A stretch of DNA of 5,197 bases from B3-G11 sp039714175 (GTDB taxonomy: Bacteria; Actinomycetota; Acidimicrobiia; Spongiisociales; UBA5794), in contig JBDLJV010000149.1 of the NCBI GenBank assembly GCA_039714175.1, positions 1-5,197 on the forward strand, read 5' to 3'. The translations under genes were made by a program, and so were the position numbers. Below are positions 1 to 5,197 of the stretch, piece after piece. Below the pieces are notes generated by a model, which saw only the letters and a list, made by a program, of their open reading frames with translations, made no database searches and was not told where the DNA came from. Position 1 is the stretch's first letter; every line of letters starts with the position of its first letter.

Positions 1-87
1 GTCTCCGGCCACCCGAAGATCGTCCAGTCAATAGGAAGCTGTAGTGCGGTGACGGAAGGCATGCGTGAACCATAGAGGGAGATCTGA

Positions 88-115
88 AACCTGACGCCTG
101 AGGCCTGCAACCTGA
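88..115. repeat. Tandem heptamer repeat, 4 x NNCCTGA-like
   Basis: Four 7-base units in register: AACCTGA, CGCCTGA, GGCCTGC and AACCTGA. The core CCTG is constant and the first two bases vary. Same unit length and copy number as the array at 402-429, but a different sequence. No open reading frame passes through it that I can support. Confidence 0.7.
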
Positions 116-117
116 AG

Positions 118-195
118 GAAGGCCCGACGAACCTCCATCCTGTTGCCCCGCACTTCCCCGAACGAGGTACTTGGATTTCGGCACATCGGGCCTTC
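118..195. repeat. Inverted repeat, 10-bp perfect arms
   Basis: GAAGGCCCGA (118-127) is the exact reverse complement of TCGGGCCTTC (186-195), with 58 bases between the arms. It could form a stem in RNA or be chance: for random sequence of this length and GC content a 10-bp match is not very rare. No T-run follows either arm, so it is not a recognisable terminator. Confidence 0.4.
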
Positions 196-321
196 GATCT
201 GCAACATAGGGTGTCCCGGGGGTCACTTCAATGGGGCTGATAGCCGTGGTTTTCGCGCACATCGTTGAGGACGTCGCGCAACTCGCTGCAACTGATTGCA
301 CCTCGCCCACGGGCCACCGGG

Positions 322-363
322 TTCTCCACATATCCACAGCTATCCACAGCCCCTTGTGCACAA
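322..363. promoter_or_regulatory. Cluster of DnaA-box-like sites
   Basis: Several 9-mers close to the DnaA box (TTATNCACA, or TTGTNCACA in actinobacteria) lie within 42 bases: TTCTCCACA (322-330), ATATCCACA (330-338), CTATCCACA (340-348), each one base off TTATCCACA, then TTGTGCACA (354-362), which fits the actinobacterial form exactly and, being palindromic, reads the same on the other strand at 355-363. TATCCACAGC is perfectly tandem at 331-350. The cluster could belong to oriC or be a DnaA-titrating or regulatory cluster. No AT-rich unwinding element and no dnaA or dnaN is visible, so origin function is not shown. Confidence 0.55.
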
Positions 364-401
364 CCCATTGTGAGCAACTTCAACGCCAGATTCTTTCGCG
401 C

Positions 402-429
402 TGTCGGATGTCGGGTGTCGGGTGTCGGC
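402..429. repeat. Tandem heptamer repeat, 4 x TGTCGGN
   Basis: Four head-to-tail 7-base units: TGTCGGA, TGTCGGG, TGTCGGG and TGTCGGC. The array begins right after the stop codon of the glycosyltransferase gene (one base separates them). On the transcript it reads as CCGACA-containing heptamers. It does not form a strong hairpin, so it is not an ordinary terminator. The last base of each unit is the variable one. Confidence 0.85.
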
Positions 430-430
430 T

Positions 431-1651
431 CTACTCCATGATGCCCTCATAGAGCTCAAGGAGTCGGGTGGCCGTGGCGTCCCAGGAGAACTTCTGGCTG
501 AACTCGACAGCCCCTTCAGAGAGTCGGTCGGCGAATGACGGATGATCGATGATCGCCCCGATAGCGGTAGCGAATGCTCGCGGGTCGCTCTCGTCGACGA
601 GCAGGCCGGACTCCGAAGCATTGACGACATAGGGCAAGCCTCCGGCGTTGGATGCCACTACCGGGATTCCGCACGCCTGGGCCTCAGCAGCGACCAGACC
701 GAATGATTCGCTGCGCGACGGGACGATCACGACGTCGGCGGCGTTGTAGTGCTCGGCGAGCGTGCCATGGGGTTCGGGGTCGAAGAACCGAACACGTTCA
801 CCGAGATTATGTCGTTCGATGAGAGCGTTGCATCGTTCCAATTCTTCTCGTCCCTGCTGGCCGCTTGCCCCGCCGACAATGTGGAGATGGATATCCCGTT
901 CCCGTCCGCTCACCAGTTCGGCGAAGGTTTCAACCGCGAGGCTCGTGCCCTTGTGTGCCTGGATGCGGCCTGCGTACATCACGATTTGCTCATCGCCGAA
1001 TCCGCGGCGATATCTCGCTTCTTGCCTGGCGGTGGGCTTGAACATGTCATGGTCCACCCCCGGAGCGGAGACACACAGGCGTTCCGGGGTTGCCCCGTAG
1101 TGCTCGAGCAGGTCCTCGAACTCGAATGGCGTGGAAGCGATCACACAACTCGACTGGGCAATGACCTCCGCCTCGGTGAGGAGACGTTCCTGGCTTGAAG
1201 CTCTCTCGTCTGGATGTCTCGCGGCATCCTTGACCTTCCCCAGTGTGTGAAACGAGTTGGCAAGGGGGATCTCGAGAGCGTCCTTCATCCGCACGCCCGT
1301 TCGGCCTGACAGCCAGTAGTGACTGTGGACGAGATCGAAGCTACGCCCGCGATCGCCGATCCAGGCGAGGACGCCGGCGGCGAAGTCGGGGACGTACTCC
1401 TTCATCTCCCCGATGGCGATCCGGTCGATCGGTCCCGCAGCGACATGCACAACGCGGTAGCCGGGGAGCACCTCGACCACCTCGGGGATGTCTGACGAGT
1501 ACTGCCTGGTGAACACGGTCACGTCAATGCCTCGACGCTCCATGGTTCGGGAGAGACGGTCGAGGTACACATTCATGCCTCCGGCGTCACCGACTCCGGG
1601 TTGGAGGAGTGGTGACGAGTGCATGGCAACGTAGGCCACCTTCGAGATCAT
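431..1651 (-). CDS. mshA: MshA-like GT4 glycosyltransferase (mycothiol biosynthesis)
   Basis: 406-aa retaining GT-B glycosyltransferase. MshA joins GlcNAc from UDP-GlcNAc to 1L-myo-inositol 1-phosphate, the first step to mycothiol. The N-terminal block HSSPLLQPGVGDAGGMNVYL (11-30) is the MshA signature. Counterparts of the C. glutamicum inositol-phosphate contacts are N27, K84, Y112 (HSHYW), T136 (HTLGKVKD) and R156; K84 sits in a loop about four residues longer than I expect. Donor-side residues are R229 and K234 (GRIQAHKG) and E315/E323 in PSRSESFGLVAAEAQACG. Length matches the family. The ATG at 1651 overlaps the upstream TGA as ATGA; the 82 codons before it read into the acyltransferase gene and lack family features. 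The Shine-Dalgarno is weak. Last gene of the operon. Related GT4 enzymes of sucrose or exopolysaccharide synthesis share the fold, so GT4 is near certain and MshA itself likely. No other mycothiol gene is visible. Confidence 0.85.
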   Translation of the reverse strand: MISKVAYVAMHSSPLLQPGVGDAGGMNVYLDRLSRTMERRGIDVTVFTRQYSSDIPEVVEVLPGYRVVHVAAGPIDRIAIGEMKEYVPDFAAGVLAWIGDRGRSFDLVHSHYWLSGRTGVRMKDALEIPLANSFHTLGKVKDAARHPDERASSQERLLTEAEVIAQSSCVIASTPFEFEDLLEHYGATPERLCVSAPGVDHDMFKPTARQEARYRRGFGDEQIVMYAGRIQAHKGTSLAVETFAELVSGRERDIHLHIVGGASGQQGREELERCNALIERHNLGERVRFFDPEPHGTLAEHYNAADVVIVPSRSESFGLVAAEAQACGIPVVASNAGGLPYVVNASESGLLVDESDPRAFATAIGAIIDHPSFADRLSEGAVEFSQKFSWDATATRLLELYEGIME

Positions 1652-2553
1652 GGCGTTCGTCCCGTGATCATGAACAGCTGCCGTGGCTCGGCGCCGTGGC
1701 GGTATTTGTACGGTTCGTCCCCTTTGAGGAAGTCGAATATGGACGCGCCGCGTTCGATCTCGGTCTCGATCATTGACGAGAAGAGAACGATCCCTGGCGA
1801 GGCCATGGCAGCTGCGGGGTCGTACGCCGAGTTGTAGTAGTAGTAGCCATCGTCGGTTTCGAATCCGAAGGCTGCGGCTCGTGGAACTCCATCGCACATG
1901 AGCATGTGAATCGAAGCACCGGCGGTATCGAGAAGTTGTGCGAAGTAGTCCTGCATGGGACCCGTCATGAACTGACCCTTCTCGCCCGCAGAGAGTCGAT
2001 GCATCGTGCAGAAGGCATCGATGGCATCTCCTGTGTGGCGTTCGAGAACTATCTCCCCGAACTCCTCGGCGAACCGTCTTCGCTTTCGTCTCACCTCGTG
2101 ACGTTGCTTCTTGCCGAGAGACGCAAGCCAGCCGTCGTAACTGTCCGGGAGCATCAGGACGGCGGTTGATTCGTGTTCGGAAATCGTCGTGGGGATTCCC
2201 TCGCGGTCCAGCGCATCCTCGATCGGACGTGAAGCTTCGATGGGCAACGAGTCGAGCCGGAACGGCGTGTCGGCGAACCGGCGTAGTGCTTTGATGAGAT
2301 CTTCCACACCGTTCTCGCCGACGGGTGTGTGATAGTCGGTGAGGCCCGATTCACCGGCGAACTCGACAATGCCGTCTGACAACGTGACAGCGGCACCGCC
2401 GTGGTCAGACACTTCGATATGCAGTTGGATGTCGGTGCGCTGGCTGTTGCTCGACACTGCCTCGAGGAAGGGCCGCTGGGCGAACGGACCTATGTGGGGG
2501 GCAACAGGTGGTTGATCATCCGGGAATGTGTCCCACGCATCGTTCAAGCTCAC
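1648..2553 (-). CDS. GNAT acyltransferase, CelD/BioF2-like (Acetyltransf_6)
   Basis: 301-aa cytoplasmic protein of the GNAT superfamily branch often labelled cellulose-biosynthesis CelD-like or BioF2-like. It should transfer an acyl group from a thioester donor to an amine, but members act on many substrates and none can be named here. Visible hallmarks are the basic helix KKQRHEVRRKRRRF (148-161), YYYYNSAYDP (237-246), the SPG turn at 252-254 and the C-terminal block FDFLKGDEPYKYRHG (273-287), all typical of this family. I chose GTG at 2553 because it overlaps the asparaginase stop as GTGA and directly precedes the conserved region. The open frame runs upstream to 2814, but those 87 codons lie inside the asparaginase gene and look like low-complexity shadow. 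A GGAG lies 11 bases upstream, a weak site, so coupling is likely. It is not MshD, which has two tandem GNAT domains and different motifs. Confidence 0.9.
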   Translation of the reverse strand: MSLNDAWDTFPDDQPPVAPHIGPFAQRPFLEAVSSNSQRTDIQLHIEVSDHGGAAVTLSDGIVEFAGESGLTDYHTPVGENGVEDLIKALRRFADTPFRLDSLPIEASRPIEDALDREGIPTTISEHESTAVLMLPDSYDGWLASLGKKQRHEVRRKRRRFAEEFGEIVLERHTGDAIDAFCTMHRLSAGEKGQFMTGPMQDYFAQLLDTAGASIHMLMCDGVPRAAAFGFETDDGYYYYNSAYDPAAAMASPGIVLFSSMIETEIERGASIFDFLKGDEPYKYRHGAEPRQLFMITGRTP

Positions 2554-3482
2554 GCTTCGATCAACTCCATGGTGCCGACCCGCCTGCCCCCACCCACGAC
2601 GGGTGGCGCCAACTGATCCGCGAGCGCTTCCTCGGCAGCGGTGGGAAGGGCTCCAATCCTCCTGGCCGTTGTGAGGGCTGCAGCTACCGCCACCTCTGGC
2701 CTGCCCGAGTGAGCCTTGGCAGCAATTGTGATGCCGTTTCGGGTCATGCCGATCAATCCCTCGGCGCCCACCTTCTGGGGTCCACCCCACCAGGCAGACG
2801 ACCGCCCATCGCATCGGATGTTGTCGGCGGTGAGAGGCCCGAATCGACGCATTGCCTGTGCCATCGGTGCCAGTTCAGCGTCCGAGCCGAGCCGGGCGAA
2901 TGCGTTGGCGAGTCCGCGAACCGAGCCGCGGAGGGTCGGTGCTCCGCATCCATCGACGCCCAGGGGCTCGGGGTCGATGCCACTCACATCTCGCATGACC
3001 TCGACGATGGAGCGCTGGAGTGGATGGTCGGGATCGAGATATGTCCCTGTGTCCCATCCGGCCACGGAGCATGCGGCGAGCCAGCCGGCGTGCTTTCCGG
3101 AGCAGTTGTGGAAACGGGACTCCTTGATCACGTTGCCCCTCGAGACCTGGAGAACATGGGCAGCAGGGGAGAGGGGGCGGTCCGGTGTTGTCCGCAGATC
3201 ACCGGTGGTCAGTCCGTGGTCGGTGAGGATTGCCTCAACAATTGCGAGATGGACCGGGTAGCCGCCGTGGCTCGCACAGGTGACGGCGAGATGTTCATCC
3301 GGTAGTTGTAACCCCGTTCGGGCTGCTGCGAGTGCCTGGAACGGTTTGATGGCAGATCGGTAGAAGAGCGGCCTGTCCGGTTTGCCAGATGAGAACAGCA
3401 CATTGCCCGAGTCATCGAGAGCGATGGCCGAGGCCTGCTCGTAGGACTCAGCGAGTCCGGATCGGACTCTCGCAAAAAGCAC
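2550..3482 (-). CDS. L-asparaginase II family (Rhizobium etli AnsA type, class 3)
   Basis: Hydrolyses L-asparagine to L-aspartate and ammonia in the cytoplasm. It is 310 aa with no signal peptide. This family is unrelated to the E. coli AnsA/AnsB fold; it has a beta-lactamase-like active site with two SxxK-type serine/lysine sets and a zinc site. The expected residues are visible: S43 and K46 in YRSAIKPFQ, S71 in CASHGG, the zinc-site set C127 and K130 in NCSGKHAG and C179 in DGCGAPT, and K256 in AAKAHSG. Their spacing agrees with my memory of the R. etli enzyme (S48, K51, S80, C135, K138, C189, K263). The C-terminus is full length. The start is GTG at 3482, overlapping the previous stop as TAGTG. 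No Shine-Dalgarno precedes it (the mRNA there reads CCTCCC), so it probably relies on ribosomes ending the upstream gene. Its own TGA overlaps the next GTG by four bases. Confidence 0.95.
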   Translation of the reverse strand: MLFARVRSGLAESYEQASAIALDDSGNVLFSSGKPDRPLFYRSAIKPFQALAAARTGLQLPDEHLAVTCASHGGYPVHLAIVEAILTDHGLTTGDLRTTPDRPLSPAAHVLQVSRGNVIKESRFHNCSGKHAGWLAACSVAGWDTGTYLDPDHPLQRSIVEVMRDVSGIDPEPLGVDGCGAPTLRGSVRGLANAFARLGSDAELAPMAQAMRRFGPLTADNIRCDGRSSAWWGGPQKVGAEGLIGMTRNGITIAAKAHSGRPEVAVAAALTTARRIGALPTAAEEALADQLAPPVVGGGRRVGTMELIEA

Positions 3483-4024
3483 TAGGTCGCCGGGAGGAAC
3501 TCGTCGGTGCTTGCAGTGCCGTCTCGGTAGCGCTTCGCGATCTCGGCGGTGATGATGTCGTGTGCTTCGTACACGGCGCGTCTCTGTTCCGACACGGTTT
3601 GCTCGGTCTCGGTCAGCACGCTCTGAATGCTCTCGAGCTCGTCGGCGTCGATGGAAGGCAGATGGGCGAGGAACCCATCGCTCAGTGCCTGGTCGACGTG
3701 GCGCTTGCCGCTGCCAGCCAGATCCGGCAGGTCGAGCGACAGTTCGCGATCGAGGGGATTCGATGTTCGACCGGAGGGGGAGTCGGCGAGGATCTCGGGG
3801 AGGGCTTCGATGAGCGAGCGCGTCTCTTCGCCATTACGTCTGCGGAGTTCGAAATTGAGAAGATCCAGTCGGCCGTGGATCATCCTCCGGTAGTACGACA
3901 GCTCGGTGTCGAGCTCGTCGCACGTCGTTCGACGGGATCGGAGATCATCGATCTCGAGGTCTTCGAGGCTCTCGGTGAAGGACGGATCCATGACCTGGTC
4001 GATCCGTCGGCGATGCTGTGTCAT
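3482..4024 (-). CDS. RsiG/AmfC-like coiled-coil protein, putative c-di-GMP-responsive anti-sigma factor
   Basis: Cytoplasmic 180-aa protein with no signal or membrane segment. Two long charged helices (about 20-63 and 126-168) flank a Pro/Gly-containing linker (about 75-125), which fits an antiparallel helical hairpin. In Streptomyces, RsiG binds c-di-GMP through E-x3-S-x2-R-x3-Q-x3-D on each helix and holds the sigma factor WhiG. Here the same register occurs twice: D39-S43-R46-H50-D54 and E141-S145-R148-Y152-D156. The stretch LSYYRRMIHGRLDLL (42-56) looks to me like the family's first helix. In both copies the Gln is replaced (His, Tyr), so ligand binding could be altered or lost. No sigma factor is in the window. 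The start is the ATG with a strong AAGGAG six bases upstream. The stop TAG shares one base with the GTG of the asparaginase gene. Membership of the family is likely; c-di-GMP binding and a WhiG-like partner are inference. Confidence 0.82.
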   Translation of the reverse strand: MTQHRRRIDQVMDPSFTESLEDLEIDDLRSRRTTCDELDTELSYYRRMIHGRLDLLNFELRRRNGEETRSLIEALPEILADSPSGRTSNPLDRELSLDLPDLAGSGKRHVDQALSDGFLAHLPSIDADELESIQSVLTETEQTVSEQRRAVYEAHDIITAEIAKRYRDGTASTDEFLPAT

Positions 4025-4030
4025 TGTTTG

Positions 4031-4043
4031 CTCCTTGAAGGAG
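4031..4043 (-). promoter_or_regulatory. Ribosome binding site of the RsiG-like gene inside a perfect palindrome
   Basis: On the transcribed strand the 24-base gap between genes reads CTCCTT-C-AAGGAG, then CAAACA and ATG. AAGGAG (bases 4031-4036) is a strong Shine-Dalgarno at ideal spacing and fixes the start at 4024. The preceding CTCCTT pairs with it, allowing a 5-bp stem with a 3-base loop. It begins five bases after the TAA of the M23 gene, so a ribosome ending there would cover the pairing arm. The pairing is seen; a regulatory effect is inference. Confidence 0.6.
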
Positions 4044-4048
4044 ACAAG

Positions 4049-5194
4049 TTAGCAAGCAGAGCGCACAGTTGGGTACGGGTTCACAGCCTTGCCGTTCGGG
4101 CGTATCTCGAAGTGCAGATGCGGGGAGGTATAACGAGCATTCCCTGAGTTGCCGAGGAAGCCGACAATCATGCCCTTGGTAACCCGTTGGCCGGACTTGA
4201 TGTTGGTGGGGTGTCTCTCGAGATGCGTGTAGTAATACACCGTCCCGTTGTCGGCATACAGGTGGGTCGAGAGGCCACCGAGGCTGTTGCTCGAGAACTT
4301 GATGCGACCATCGACGACAGCGATGAGCGGTGTGTCCCGCTTGTTGAACATGTCAACGCCTTTGTGTGTGCGCCCACCAGAACGTGGGAACCCCCACGAG
4401 TCGATGAACGAGGCGCCGCCCTGAACGGGGCAGACGAAGCCGGGGGTTGCCGCAGGTGGCGCGCCACCGGCGGCACCGGGACGCGACGCGGACTTCTCCG
4501 CCTGCTGACGCTGGATCCGTGCGTCTTCCTTGGCCTTCTCGTTGACCTCTGCGCGATAGTTGTCGATGGCCGTCCTCAGGTTCGCGTCGGCTCTTGCGAG
4601 GATGTCTGACTGCTCCTGCTGGAGCGCGGCAATGTCCTCGACGACGAGGGCCGCTGCGTCCTGATTCGCGGCAACATCTGCGCGGCGAACATCGAGTTCC
4701 GCGGAGCTTCGCTGCGCCTGGCGTGATACAGCATCGAGGTTGTCAAGCGAAGCCAGTTCCCGCTCGGTTGCTCTCCCGATGAGTGCCTGGGAAGTTACGA
4801 GATCCTGAATCGAAGTAGCGCTGAAGGCTGACCCGACAAGGTTCCGCTGACCGGACGTGTAGGCGTCGATGACGATGCTCTTCGCCCGATCCTCAAGCTC
4901 GGCTGCCTGCTGCTGATAGATCTCTGCCGCTGTCTCCATTCGTTCGATGAGGTAGGAGATCTGCTCGCGCTCGGCCCAGAGCTTCTCGTACTTGACGACG
5001 GCTTCGTTGAGCTGCGTCGTGACCCGCTGGTAGTCCTTGTACGCCTGGGACTGGCGGGCGGCTGCGACCTGCTTGTCACGCTCTGCCTTGTCGACATCGG
5101 CCTGGGTTTGGGCGAGCGCGGCAATAGGGACAAGGGCCAGGAGGCCGATGGTCAGAAGGAGAATTGCCCAGCGCTGAACGCGTGTTCGTGACAT
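4049..5194 (-). CDS. Secreted coiled-coil M23 (LytM-type) peptidoglycan endopeptidase
   Basis: Zinc metallopeptidase, 381 aa, expected to cut peptide cross-links of peptidoglycan outside the membrane. An N-terminal signal peptide is visible: basic start (SRTRVQR), hydrophobic core about 10-27, and an ALA-Q cleavage site after residue 28. Two charged, Gln/Ala-rich segments at about 31-105 and 145-235 look like coiled coil. A Gly/Ala/Pro linker (about 236-252) leads to the M23 domain (about 253-377). All zinc and catalytic positions are present: H277 and D281 (HKGVD), H324 (YTHL), and H359 and H361 (HLHFE), so it should be active, unlike degenerate EnvC. C255 and the C-terminal C381 could form a disulfide (inference). 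The layout resembles hydrolases worked by FtsEX (EnvC, RipC, PcsB), so ftsX/ftsE may lie beyond the right edge, which I cannot see. It is the first gene of the visible operon. Only three bases precede the ATG, so the start and its ribosome site cannot be checked, but the signal peptide supports it. Confidence 0.92.
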   Translation of the reverse strand: MSRTRVQRWAILLLTIGLLALVPIAALAQTQADVDKAERDKQVAAARQSQAYKDYQRVTTQLNEAVVKYEKLWAEREQISYLIERMETAAEIYQQQAAELEDRAKSIVIDAYTSGQRNLVGSAFSATSIQDLVTSQALIGRATERELASLDNLDAVSRQAQRSSAELDVRRADVAANQDAAALVVEDIAALQQEQSDILARADANLRTAIDNYRAEVNEKAKEDARIQRQQAEKSASRPGAAGGAPPAATPGFVCPVQGGASFIDSWGFPRSGGRTHKGVDMFNKRDTPLIAVVDGRIKFSSNSLGGLSTHLYADNGTVYYYTHLERHPTNIKSGQRVTKGMIVGFLGNSGNARYTSPHLHFEIRPNGKAVNPYPTVRSAC

Positions 5195-5197
5195 TGA

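Larger units (their letters stand above)
1..430. other. Intergenic region without a supported gene
   Basis: 430 bases downstream of the operon. Contents are two heptamer arrays, a 10-bp inverted repeat and a DnaA-box-like cluster, listed separately. I see no tRNA, rRNA or recognised small RNA, and no intrinsic terminator with a U-run for the operon. At the left edge short open stretches exist on both strands: plus-strand frames ending at 44 and 75, which could be tails of a gene entering from the left, and a minus-strand ATG at 62 running off the edge (MPSVTALQLPIDWTIFGWPE). All are too short to call. Confidence 0.6.

Noticed and set aside
1..62. Start of a minus-strand gene running off the left edge (ATG at 62)
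   Set aside because: Only about 20 codons are visible, no Shine-Dalgarno precedes it, and overlapping frames on both strands are also open, so it cannot be told from chance.
287..300. Small hairpin TGCAA-CTGA-TTGCA as a terminator for the operon
   Set aside because: The stem is only 5 bp, AT-containing, and no U-run follows in the direction of transcription; it is also about 130 bases past the stop codon.
231..452. 73-codon plus-strand open frame across the DnaA-box cluster
   Set aside because: It has no ribosome site, contains the tandem DnaA-like boxes and heptamer array, and runs into the 3' end of the glycosyltransferase gene.
749..1198. 149-codon plus-strand open frame
   Set aside because: It is the antisense of the GT4 donor-binding region, where the minus-strand motifs are unmistakable; no family features in the plus-strand translation.
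1652..1897. 82-codon N-terminal extension of the glycosyltransferase
   Set aside because: It is an Arg-rich shadow of the acyltransferase C-terminus. MshA proteins begin just before the HSSPLLQPG block, matching ATG at 1651.
1648..2553. Identification of the acyltransferase as MshD because it sits beside an MshA-like gene
   Set aside because: MshD has two tandem GNAT domains with other motifs; the KKQRHEVRRK and FDFLKGDEPYKYR blocks belong to the CelD/BioF2-like branch.
2554..2814. 87-codon N-terminal extension of the acyltransferase
   Set aside because: It lies wholly inside the asparaginase gene, is rich in Arg, Gly, His and Cys, and the GTGA overlap gives a natural start at 2553.
2508..3305. 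265-codon open frame on the plus strand
   Set aside because: It lies opposite the asparaginase gene, whose catalytic motifs are complete. The translation is rich in Gly, Arg, Ser and Cys without recognisable domains. Long antisense frames are expected in high-GC DNA.
3389..4147. 252-codon open frame on the plus strand that looks moderately protein-like
   Set aside because: It mirrors the RsiG-like gene and crosses three gene boundaries on the other strand. The minus strand has the Shine-Dalgarno, the tight gene junctions and the paired motifs.

Overview
The window looks like a piece of a high-GC actinobacterial chromosome. The pointers are a mycothiol-type glycosyltransferase (MshA-like), a relative of the actinobacterial anti-sigma factor RsiG (old name AmfC), frequent GTG starts and GC-rich codon use. 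The RsiG-like protein is divergent from what I remember of Streptomyces, so a non-Streptomyces actinobacterium (for example the Acidimicrobiia) is a reasonable guess, but it is only a guess.

Layout. Positions 431-5194 hold five genes, all on the minus strand, so they are transcribed from right to left. In transcription order they are: (1) a secreted coiled-coil M23 peptidoglycan endopeptidase, 5194-4049; (2) a small coiled-coil RsiG-like protein, 4024-3482; (3) a zinc-binding asparaginase of the Rhizobium etli AnsA type, 3482-2550; (4) a CelD/BioF2-like GNAT acyltransferase, 2553-1648; (5) an MshA-like GT4 glycosyltransferase, 1651-431. The first two are 24 bases apart. The other junctions overlap by 1 base (TAGTG), 4 bases (GTGA) and 4 bases (ATGA). 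This is a compact operon with translational coupling. Its promoter lies beyond the right edge.

Positions 1-430 hold no gene I can support, but they are structured. There is a tight cluster of DnaA-box-like 9-mers (322-363, with a perfect tandem TATCCACAGC at 331-350). Two different 4 x 7-base tandem repeats lie at opposite ends (88-115 and 402-429), and a perfect 10-base inverted repeat has arms at 118-127 and 186-195. I see no clear intrinsic terminator after the operon.

How the genes may fit together (inference). The endopeptidase, the acyltransferase and the glycosyltransferase point to cell-envelope or small-thiol metabolism. The RsiG-like protein adds a possible cyclic-di-GMP-linked developmental or envelope regulator. 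It carries two copies of a D/E-x3-S-x2-R-x3-H/Y-x3-D pattern, one per helix, with the register of the RsiG c-di-GMP motif but with the usual Gln replaced in both. This is the most interesting item in the window.
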